Assembly: GCA_025174535.1 (NCBI GenBank)
Contig: JALBUN010000001.1
Span: 2,914,001-2,978,000, forward strand
DNA from: Cantharellus purpuraceus
Lineage: Eukaryota; Basidiomycota; Agaricomycetes; Cantharellales; Hydnaceae
Direction of reading: 5' to 3'
DNA: 64,000 bases
The notes under the pieces are model-generated. The model was given only the letters and a program-made list of their open reading frames with translations, was not told where the DNA came from and ran no database searches. The stretch's first letter is position 1. Each line of letters begins with the position of its first letter. The position numbers and the translations under genes are program-made. This document shows positions 1-9,809 of this stretch, one piece after another.

Positions 1-50
1 ATGGCTGTCCAAACCAGTGCAGAAAACAGGGTGGACACCCTTCTTTTTGC

Positions 51-310
51 CTGATCAGTGCCTAGTTCAGGGATCAGAGCAAGTGATTGCCTTGGAATAT
101 TCTACCCCTTTCCATAACATTCCAGCTGTTTCCTTCTATTATTAGATAGAACTTTCCAGAATCATTATTCAGCTCCTGATCAGTGTTAATGCAGTGATCA
201 GAACCTGTGATTGACTTGGAATATTCTACCCCTTTCTTCCACCTTCCACAACCTTCCAGTAGTTTCCATCTATTAATAGGTAGAATATTCCAGAACCATT
301 ATTCAGCCCC
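51..310. repeat. Tandem duplication, period about 125 bp
   Basis: Two imperfect head-to-tail copies start at 51 and 176, each opening with CTGATCAGTG. Both then contain a GTGATTG-CTTGGAATATTCTACCCC block and an AGATAGAA/AGGTAGAA - TTCCAGAA - CATTATTCAGC block. The second copy runs into the TATA-bearing repeat at 214-506. Duplicated sequence just upstream of a TATA box is typical of an LTR U3 region, but no flanking target duplication was identified. Confidence 0.7.
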
Positions 311-506
311 TGTAAATACAATATATAAGGAGGCCATTTTGCCTCTGAAATAATAACATATTCTACCACTTCTACCCATCTTCTGCACACCAGTGTGACT
401 AGAGTGACATACAGTGTCATCCTCTATATCTCAGTAACTGTTGATTACCAGTTCAAGGATCTTTTACAGTTGTGTAACTGTACTTGATTGCACTCAAAGT
501 AGTGAT
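214..506 (+). repeat. LTR-like promoter repeat, copy 1 (repeat A)
   Basis: A block of about 290 bp found again at 1476-1768. Shared features are the CTTCCAGTAGTTTCCATC segment, an AT-rich TATA-like core (ATATATAAGG at 321-330), a GCCTCTGAAATAA segment and the GTGACTAGAGTGACATACAG segment. A TATA core 100-200 bp upstream of a conserved tract fits the U3/R part of an LTR. No gag or pol coding sequence is present, so this would be a solo or non-autonomous element. Confidence 0.6.
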
Positions 507-507
507 A

Positions 508-838
508 TTCTGTTACACACTAGGTCCGATTGGGGGTCAGAGATTGGGTCGGAGGTCAGGTTGGGTTGGAGTCGGAGCACGTCGTGGGGGTCGGAACAGA
601 CTTGGCTTCAGCTTATGTGCTGCACCCTCACTAATACCGGTGTCCGAGATTTCAGAGATGGAGTACGACTTAGAGAATTAGGATCGGACTTAGGAACTAG
701 GCGTGATTCAATATTCAAACTGGGGAATGAAGTCCCCAGTCGGGCAACTTAAATACATATTTTGAAATCTAATAATAATTACTCCGGTGATGGTTCTCCG
801 AGGCCAACGGCCTTACATGAGTATGTCCGAGTCCGACT
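508..838 (+). repeat. Dispersed repeat B, copy 1
   Basis: A block of about 330 bp that recurs at 2873-3218. It begins near CACTAGGTCC, has a G-rich section of degenerate GGAGTCGG/GGTTGGAG units, then a conserved tract containing CTTCAGCTTATGTGCTGCAC, and ends at GAGTATGTCCGAGTCCGAC. The short open frames across it are accidental: they differ between the two copies and match no family I recognise. Confidence 0.75.
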
Positions 839-1118
839 GTATGGGAACTGGTTTTCCCTTAAAAAGATCTTGTTTAAAGTCCTGAAACTGTACAATTTCG
901 CTTGATGGCCTTAAAATATCAGCATATATCTGCTGCTTTCTCTTGATTCAGGGCCATTCAAATATTCTCTATTTTTTCATATTTTTTCGGGAATTTTCCA
1001 TGCAGAAATGAGTCTACAAACTTATTGTTCTGCTGGGTGAAGTTTTGGGACCCACATGGACCCACAAACCTTCGCAGATGTCAGCAGCCCCAAAGTCAGC
1101 CGGAGTCACCCGGACAAC

Positions 1119-1456
1119 TGACTCATTTTCGATCACATGACTCATTTCAATCTCCGACTCAATCTGGTCACCACTGCCAGTAAATGCTCAATATCTTCGC
1201 AACCACTGCACCTCCTGACTCCATTTTCAGTGGAGAGTTCAATAGAAGCCATGCCTACCCATAGCTGTGCTAATCAGCCTGGGAAACGAAGTATTGACCG
1301 AGTTATTTGAGTAATGGTGACTCATGCAATGACTCCTGCCATGACTCATGCTATGACTCCTTCCATAACTCATACCATGACTCCTGTGATTACTCATACT
1401 ATGACTCTTGCTCTGAGTCACACTATGACTCCATCCATGACTCATGCCATGAGTCA
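1119..1456 (+). repeat. Cluster of TGACTCA motifs in a degenerate ATGACTC minisatellite
   Basis: Exact TGACTCA or its complement TGAGTCA occurs at 1119, 1138, 1318, 1342, 1414, 1438 and 1450. Between 1307 and 1456 they are embedded in an irregular 10-12 bp repeat of the form ATGACTC-(C/A)TGCC. TGACTCA is the AP-1/Gcn4 bZIP site. The cluster sits directly upstream of the second LTR-like copy, so it may be a bZIP-responsive enhancer, or simply a repeat whose unit contains the motif. Confidence 0.6.
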
Positions 1457-1475
1457 GAGCAAATCCAAGCAGCTC

Positions 1476-1768
1476 ATTGGCTAGGAAACTTCCACCCCCT
1501 TCTCACATATTCCACTAGCTTCCAGTAGTTTCCATCTATTAATAGGTAGAAGTTTCCAGTAGTATTAGTCAGCTCCTGTAAATACAATATAAAAGGAGCC
1601 CATTCTGCCTCTGAAATAAATAACCATTTCTACCCCATCATTTGCACATCAGTGTGACTAGAGTGACATACAGTGTCATCCTCTATATCTCAGTAACTGT
1701 TGATTGTCCAGTTCAAGGGTCGCTTACAGTTGTGTAACTGTATTCGATTGCACTCGAAGTAGTGATTG
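1476..1768 (+). repeat. LTR-like promoter repeat, copy 2 (repeat A)
   Basis: Second copy of the 214-506 block, with the same CTTCCAGTAGTTTCCATC tract and a TATA core AATATAAAAGG at 1587-1597. It is followed directly by repeat C, whereas copy 1 is followed by repeat B, so the two copies have different neighbours. Confidence 0.6.
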
Positions 1769-1769
1769 T

Positions 1770-2147
1770 CCTGCTTTGGGCATGAGTGTAGTATCTACCT
1801 CGCGTGACTACGAATCTACAGGGTGAGATTGTCTGTCGATAGTCCTGCCATTAGTGCTCTTGTTTAAGTTACTAGTGTGTACTGCCTTTGCAGAGCATTA
1901 GAATCTTGAACTCGTGTGAAGCAGTTGCTAGACTACTTCACACATCGCTGTTACCCACTTCAGAGTGTCACTGGTTGGACGGTCGGATTCATCCACCTAC
2001 TTCCTCTAGCCTCTAAGTGCATTCCCCTCTTTTTGGAATATCTGGACCCCTAAGCGTCCGTGAACTCTAGACTCTGGAAGTCTTATTCATTCCCTACTGC
2101 TAAGAAACGTATTACCTTCCTGCGTATCGTCTGCATTGACCATTACA
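1770..2147 (+). repeat. Dispersed repeat C, copy 1
   Basis: About 377 bp, repeated at 2495-2873 with scattered mismatches. Both copies begin CTGCTTTGGGCATGAGTG and end at TCTGCATTGACC. No open frame is conserved between the copies. Confidence 0.8.
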
Positions 2148-2153
2148 ACGGAT

Positions 2154-2224
2154 TGTAACCAAAGTACAAACGTTAAATCGTTTCTGGAGTTGTGCTGCAG
2201 TAGGATTTGATATTCTTCTCAGCT
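2154..2224 (+). repeat. Short repeat D-prime, copy 1
   Basis: A 71-bp tract starting TTGTAACCAAAGTACAAAC and ending TTCTTCTCAGC, repeated at 3421-3492. In copy 1 it precedes repeat D; in copy 2 it follows repeat D, which shows rearrangement of modules. Confidence 0.75.
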
Positions 2225-2292
2225 GTTCATTCACGGAATTGTGGTGATTTAGAGTTTGCCCTAACACCATAATTTTGCGGGTTCCAAAACAC

Positions 2293-2488
2293 CGACGGGG
2301 ACGGATGTCCAGGTTCCTATGGTGATGCTGATGCATCAATCGGAACCGGAGATGGATGGGCAGAATTGGTGGTGACAATCGGACAGGTAGATGGAGACGG
2401 CAGTTTCCAAATAGAGTATAGACTTCATATGCATGGGGATCTGAGTGGATTGGACAGGGATCTGGTCGTTAATGAATATAGTCATAAC
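2293..2488 (+). repeat. Dispersed repeat D, copy 1
   Basis: About 195 bp, repeated at 3216-3410. It carries GATGCTGATGCATCAATCGG and ends at ATATAGTCATAAC in both copies. Confidence 0.8.
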
Positions 2489-2494
2489 ATATTC

Positions 2495-2873
2495 CTGCTT
2501 TGGGCATGAGTGTAGTATCTGCCTCACGTGACTACAAATCTACAGGGTGAGATTGTCTGTCAATAGTCCTGCCATTAGTGCTTTTGTTTAAGTTACTAGT
2601 GTGTACTGCCTTTGCAGAGCATTAGAAGCTTGAACTCGTGTGAAGCAGTTGCTAGACTACTTCACACATTGCTGTTACCCACTTCAGAGTGCCACTGGTT
2701 GGACGGTTGGATTCATCCACCTACTTCCTTTAGCCTCTAAGTGCATTCCCCTCTTTTTGGAATATCTGGACCCCTAAGTGTCTGTGAACTCTAGACTCTG
2801 GAAGTCTTATTCATTTCTTGCTGCTAAGAAACGTATTACTTTTCTGCATATAGTCTGCATTGACCAATACAAG
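2495..2873 (+). repeat. Dispersed repeat C, copy 2
   Basis: Second copy of 1770-2147. It abuts repeat D on its left and repeat B on its right, so the order of modules differs from copy 1. Confidence 0.8.
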
Positions 2874-3218
2874 TGTTACGCACTAGGTCCAATTGGGGGT
2901 CGGAGATTGGGTTGGAGGTTTGGTTGGAGTCTTGGTTGGAGTTGGAGAAGGAGTCGGGTACGTTGTGGGGGTCGGAATGGACTTGGCTTCAGCTTATGTG
3001 CTGCACCCTCACTAATACCGGTGTCTGAGATTTCAGAGACGGAGTATGACTTAGAGAATTAGGATCGGACTTAGGAACTAGGCGTGATTCAATATTCAAA
3101 CTGGGGAATGAAGTCCCCAGTTGGACAACTTAAATACATATTTGAAATCTAATAATAATTACTCCAGTGATGGGTCTCCGAGGCCGACAGCCTTACATGA
3201 GTATGTCTGAGTCCGACG
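2873..3218 (+). repeat. Dispersed repeat B, copy 2
   Basis: Second copy of 508-838, with a small expansion of the GGTTGGAG-rich section around 2910-2960. It is followed immediately by repeat D copy 2 through the shared GAGTCCGAC join. Confidence 0.75.
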
Positions 3219-3492
3219 GGGATGGATGTCCAGGTTCCTATGGTGATGCTGATGCATCAATCGGAACCGGAGACGGATGGGTGGAATCGGCAGTGACAAT
3301 TGGACAGGTAAATGGAGACATGGCAGTTTCCAAATGGAGTATAGATTTCATATGCGTGGGGATCTGAGTGGATCGGATGGGGATCTGGGCGTTAATGAAT
3401 ATAGTCATAACAACAAGGGATTGTAACCAAAGTACAAACATTAAATTGTTTCTGAAGTTGTGCTGCAGCAGGGTTTGATATTCTTCTCAGCA
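3216..3492 (+). repeat. Repeat D copy 2 followed by D-prime copy 2
   Basis: 3216-3410 matches 2293-2488 and 3421-3492 matches 2154-2224, with the order of the two modules swapped relative to copy 1. This ends the repeat block. 3493-4165 is single-copy sequence with a C/T-rich stretch at 3520-3640 and serves as the upstream region of the Sel1-repeat gene; I see no gene in it. Confidence 0.7.
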
Positions 3493-4165
3493 AAACAAAC
3501 ACTACAAGTAATATGGATCCTAACTCTGTCCCTCCCTACCTGTCTAACCCCCTAGTGTATGTCCCCCCCTCTTTCTCCCCTCTCCCATCTACCTCAGCCT
3601 CCCACCTCACTCTCCCTCCTCCTACCCCCATGTACTCCCTAGATTCACACATGTAATACCCATGAATTTTGTAATCAGACCATGGAATTTCACATATTTT
3701 GCATTTTTGGGAGATAAGTACACCATGCAATGTGGCCAATCAAGGCTGCATGGCCTGAGTTTTAACACGACTTGAAGCCATGATTCTGCCGCAGTGACCA
3801 TATGTGATGAATATGTGACAAAAGCGTGACGAATCCACCAGAAAAATGTGCATCTAGGTGGTTCATCAGCTTTTCCCAATGCATTCATCAATCTAACTTG
3901 ATATTATTGAAGCTGACATGTTCATGCAAGGGTTTATCAGAAAAAACAAATTAAACTGTTTTGTTGTCTCAGGAGTCATTTAGTGATTCCGGTCAACTAC
4001 CCGATGCCTGATAGTACCAGCTGTTATTGTATTCTAGAGAGTATCTATGTAGAACTTGCCACAGTAGTGGCGGTCCGATGCGCCGATCATTAAAGTAGGC
4101 GCTAGTGCTTGGACACGCAGAGCTCTCTCTTCCATCCCTCAGCATTGGCATTGGCATTGGCACTG

Positions 4166-6075
4166 ATGACAGACGTCACCGTCTCTGGCTCTCTCCGCCA
4201 CAAGTCTCCATTGGACACCTTTGTCAGACAGTCCTCTCGTCGTGCACAGACCAACACTCAACTTCAGCCAGTTTCCACCTTCATTCCCCGTGAACAAGGC
4301 ATGAACGGTAATCCGTCTTCTCCGCTTCTACACACTCGCTTTCGTACATCTGCGTCTACTGGATCATCTTCATTTGTGTTACATGATGATGGTGACACCA
4401 CTACTACTATTCAAACCGGTCAGGGTCGACACTTGTCTTGGGCCGGCGACGACGAAAGTGTCTACAGCCGCACGTCTGGGTCACAGTCACCCACCCCTTC
4501 TATAGTACGCGAGCATGACCGCCAGTCCTGGGCATCCCATAGCTCTGACGCTACAGTTCAAATGGAAATGTTGATGCAACCTGCTCGTGATAGCTGGCGT
4601 AGCAGTTCCAACGGGGCAGACCCATTTTCGTTCCGACAGTACGAAAGCCCCACTCGAGAGGTTCCCACAGTAGTTGTTTCGTCTCCTACTGCATCTGTGT
4701 CCAATTCATCGCATCACGATTCGCCTGGTTCTACCCGGAGCATGGTTCCGCGACCTAGCGCAACACAATATAGTATTTCAAACTTTTCCCGCCCTCTACG
4801 ATATCCTCCAGTACAGGATTCACAAAGAAAGAAGGAAGTCTTGATTGGAAACCGCTCCCCCCAACGGCCAGTGATACCTCAGCAGCAACTTCAGTCATTG
4901 CAGAAAGATCGGGCGGTTTACTCTAACCATTGGCAGCAAAATGGCTTTTACAATGCCCCATCGCATTCGGCTTCACATTCATTGACCTCTGACCATTCAA
5001 ATACGTTTATATCAGAACCCGATAACTTTCGTTCTCCTGATGCGAACACAGCTCAGTGGACTGTTTCGGATCCAGTGCCTGCTGGAATTGCTCAGAGCAC
5101 CTCCCCTATTGCTTTCCCGGGTTCGTCTAATCAACCTATCCGACTTCCCAATTCACCCCCATCCCCTCGACCCACATCGAGAGCTTCTCTATACTCAGCA
5201 TATTCATTCTATCAATTGGAAGATGGAAGCCGGACGCCTTCTCCGTCATCACCCAACTATCAGGAATTAGGTTCTTCTAATAGCAAACGCGTGTCGCCGC
5301 CCTCTACCGACCCTCCTTCCGACAAGCTTTTGAGTTCTCGTGCGTCACCATCCTCCATGCAGCCGTCTCCTTCAGTTCCAACTCCCGACGACTATTTATT
5401 TCGCGGAATTCAACATCATGAAGCAAATAGGCTCGCTGAATCTGCTATTTGCTTTGAACGTGCAGCCACGATCGATGGAGGTTGTGGTACTGGTATGCTC
5501 ATGTGGGGGCTCAGCCTTCGACATGCATGGGGGACGCCAAAAGACGAAAAAGCCGCTTTTCGATGGCTTAGGCGTGCGGCCGAGGCGGCAGTGGGTGATC
5601 TGGAAGCGGCGAGAAATGGTATTGATCAAAAGGCTGTGAAGGTGCAATAACATGTCTGTCTGTCATTGTCTATTGACGCTGATGTACGTGCGTGTAGACG
5701 GAACTAGTTCTCGCAATTTATGAGGTCGGGCAATGTTTCTTCCACGGGTGGGGCGTTGCACAAGATAAGAAGATGGCTGTAGTAGGTGATCAATGGTGGT
5801 GCCCTGTCACTTGTTAACGCGACTTGCAGAGTTACTTCCAAGTTGCAGCGCGACTAGGTGATTGTGATGCCCAGCAAGAACTGGGCTATTGCCTTGCCAA
5901 TGGCAAAGGTTGTAAGAAAAATTTGAAGGAGGCTGCCAAGTGGTATCGGGCGGCGGTAAGTGTTTTCCCATTGCTCCTTAGCCAGCTAACATTTGAGATG
6001 TTCCACCCTTGCAAGGCTGCCCAGGGCGCGAGTACTGTTGGTCTGGCATGGATCTACAAAAGCAAGTACTTGTGA
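4166..6075 (+). CDS. Sel1-repeat (TPR-like) protein
   Basis: Four exons: 4166-5641, 5698-5781, 5830-5955 and 6016-6075, giving 581 residues; all junctions are GT-AG and in phase. The first 400 or so residues are low-complexity, rich in Ser, Pro, Thr and Gln, and probably disordered. From about residue 408 to the C-terminus there are four or five Sel1-like repeats of about 36 residues (for example ANRLAESAICFERAA, GWGVAQDKKMAVSYFQVAA and GKGCKKNLKEAAKWYRAAA). Sel1 repeats are alpha-alpha scaffolds for protein complexes. The layout recalls fungal chitin-synthase regulators of the Skt5/Chs4 type, but no C-terminal CAAX box is present and the repeat number is low, so that link is only a possibility. 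The start is the first in-frame ATG; non-ATG codons upstream were not used. Confidence 0.8.
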
Positions 6076-6315
6076 CATTCGATTTCCTGATCCATGAGGT
6101 TCAACTGTATTCACTTTTTCATGCTCTTCTTGACAATCGTATCTGGGACATTTTTTCTCCTTTATTCCCGCACCTCCTCACTGCTTACATTTATCAAGTA
6201 TTCGCACACTGCACTCGTTTCGGACAGATTGGCAGCATTTATCCTGTACTTTTACACTCGTGTAATATTATATCCACTAGAACGTGTACACAGTCGTCCA
6301 TAAACCGCCTCGTCT

Positions 6316-7821
6316 ATGGATGTAGGTTCTGTCGGCTGTGGTAGAGCTAAAGGCCTTCATCTCGGAATTGTAAGTGATCACGAACATCAATAGCTCTCAC
6401 ACTGACGTATTTCCATAAGGCTCTTGCGCTACTGTCGCATAAGCCCCCACAACAGTCATTGTCGTGTTCGCATCTCCGCGCCACCTGTCGATGCTTGGCC
6501 ACTGATCTCGAAAGCATAGCATATCTCATAGATCTCAAAGCATGGTTCCCGCTTGTCCCTGACTCACATCGGACGGCTAGTCATGATTCCCACCGTGTAC
6601 CACCTGAAAATGATCCCTGGCGGAAACGAGCGCTAGAGCTAGAAAATGAAAACGAGTCATTGAAAGTGCGTTCACAAAAGCAAGAACTAGGTAAATGTTG
6701 GCTAGATGAACGTTCATTATACTAAATCGTGTCGAGCATCAGAAATTTTAGCCTTAAAATCGGCATCGACACCTCTGGACAGCCTCAGTGCCGACACCCA
6801 CTCTTCGCAGCCCCTAAAGAAAAAACGAAAGACTATACCAAAGGCTCTCTCGGACAGGGTGGACCTTCGGACCCTAGTCAGCGACCTTCGCTCAGGTGAG
6901 CACGTATATCATATCATATAATCTTGACGCCCTCCTTGTTCCAACCATCTCACAGGACCTAGTTTGCCGGCGCTCAAGGACTCTCTCGATGTGCTCACCT
7001 CTTTTCGGACACTTCAACAATTCAACGTCAACTCCGTGAAGTGGACGACTGACGATGTAATTCTCATCCCTAACATCAAGCGTTCCCTCGTTAGCCTCGG
7101 AAACCTTCTCACTGCAGTTCTTACCCGAGACACATCCGTTGTCGCAAGTTCAGCCCGTGTGGATGTCGCCAGCACCCTATGCAATCTGCTGCTTTCTCTT
7201 CTCGACTTAACTCTACCTCTTGCTCCGCATAACTCGATTCTACCTCATATTTTGGACGAGCTCACTATGCGGATCGTTCGTCCTATTATCAAGGGGTTTC
7301 ACAGCATCTCTATCTATGAGTTTACATCTGGCCTCAGGAAGACAAGTCGAAGATCAAGGGCGATTGACATTCGTCCTGATATCTTAAGCATTCTGAAACA
7401 ACTCATCGAGTGCCTTTGCGCCCTCAAAGCCCCCACACGGGAACTACGCGAATTCATTATTTTTGAAACCGTGAAAGAGATCGAAGACCTATGGAGCATC
7501 AAGATTGACGGACAACCGACAACACTGGAACGTACGCACGAGCATCGTCTCGGAAAGCTAGCTCGTAAAGATGCCTTGTGGTATCATTGTTCTGTCTTGC
7601 ATATCACACTTGATCAGTTACCGCCACTAACAGCAAGTGATGTGACTAATCAGTCTTTACTCTCCTCTACTGCGGTTGGGATCCTTGCCGGTCTTATCCA
7701 TCAGTTCGAACGTCAAATACCAGTTGATGTGGCGGCGAGAGGGATGATGCTTGGAGTTGTTGAAAAGGCATGGCTGAGTGGCCTTCACAGGCCCTCGAAT
7801 GAAGAAACAGGTCCCGTATAA
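6316..7821 (+). CDS. Probable Mei4/Rec24-type meiotic recombination protein
   Basis: Four exons: 6316-6369, 6420-6690, 6743-6895 and 6956-7821, 447 residues. The splice joining exons 1 and 2 produces an N-terminal motif IALALLSHKPPQQS. This resembles the first conserved signature of Mei4 family proteins (ALA-[IV]-x-SKP-x2-SS just after the N-terminus). A short charged coiled coil (WRKRALELENENESLK) follows, then a basic linker (KKKRKTIPKA, a possible nuclear signal) and a helical C-terminal domain. This order and length match animal Mei4 (about 385 residues) and fission yeast Rec24. In those organisms Mei4 works with Rec114 to recruit and activate Spo11 for meiotic double-strand breaks. The assignment rests on the N-terminal motif and overall layout, recalled without a database search, so it is probable rather than certain. 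Confidence 0.55.
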
Positions 7822-8189
7822 GAGCAACAAGGGGCCCTTACTCCTAGTTCATTCCATAGGATTCTACATGTGGATTCGGATGTTCCTGAATTGAGTCTTG
7901 AACCATTGCAAACCTGAGGTTTAAGAGACAAAAAATTACATACAGTTGTCAGAAGTTTACAGGAGCGATATCCGAAGATCAGCTTGGTACGGCATATGAT
8001 ACAATGCTGTTGGAATGCAGCGAAAATCACAACAACGAAAGGTGGCGAAGATGTTTCTCTAACAGACTTGTCAAACGCCACGTCGACCTTCATGCATGGC
8101 TGAACGGGTGACATCTATCTCAATCAGAAGACTGCATGAATGTACTATGCCGCAACTCACCAAAGAGTATGCGGTGTTCGTACATGCCT

Positions 8190-8477
8190 CTATGTATAAA
8201 GTGGATTCCCTTCGTTGCCTGCTTCGTTGTCCATATACGCAGCCCAATCGACCTCTGCCTTGACAATCCATCGCCAGGGTATCATGATCATACCCACGTA
8301 CCTCCCATTGCCAGGCTCGCCGCGCCGGAATTCATCAGCGTTTGTCAAGATGATGTTTTTCTCCTTGTCTGTGCATACGAACGTCCCAATAAATATCCGC
8401 TTGTCTTGGATAGAAATGCGCCAAGTGTATCCCAGAAGTGATTTAAGCCTCTCCACTGGGGTCACCTGCGCAGTCAT
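8190..8477 (-). CDS. NAA38: LSM-domain NatC auxiliary subunit Naa38 (Mak31/Lsmd1)
   Basis: Single exon of 95 residues. It is almost entirely one Sm-like fold. Sm1 motif: LKSLLGYTWRISIQDKRIFIGTF. Sm2 region: YVGMIMIPWRWIVKAEVD. The linker has CTDKEKNIILTNADEF and RRG. In Naa38/Mak31 proteins this fold belongs to the cytosolic NatC N-terminal acetyltransferase (Naa30, Naa35, Naa38), which acetylates Met-hydrophobic N-termini. The size fits fungal members, which lack the N-terminal extension of the human protein. The start codon lies only 73 bp from the divergent DPM1 start. The 3' end converges on the Mei4-like gene (stop at 7821). Confidence 0.82.
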   Translation of the reverse strand: MTAQVTPVERLKSLLGYTWRISIQDKRIFIGTFVCTDKEKNIILTNADEFRRGEPGNGRYVGMIMIPWRWIVKAEVDWAAYMDNEAGNEGNPLYT

Positions 8478-9678
<1,201 letters not shown>

Positions 9679-9809
9679 TATGTTACATGGCTTCGAAAAG
9701 CCACGCAAGATCGCGTGCGAGCAATATATCCCTAATGCTCAAATGAAAGGACCGAAGAGAAGAACTTGATCAAGATGTTTCGAGCTTCATCAGCTTGAGG
9801 GCTTGTTTG

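Noticed and set aside
441..752. ORF inside repeat B of possible retroelement protein
   Set aside because: The frame is not conserved in the second copy at 2873-3218 and has no gag, pol or nucleic-acid-binding motif.
1239..1528. Short His/Ser/Met and Ser/Tyr/Asp repeat peptides on both strands
   Set aside because: They arise from the ATGACTC satellite read in different frames and have no other coding evidence.
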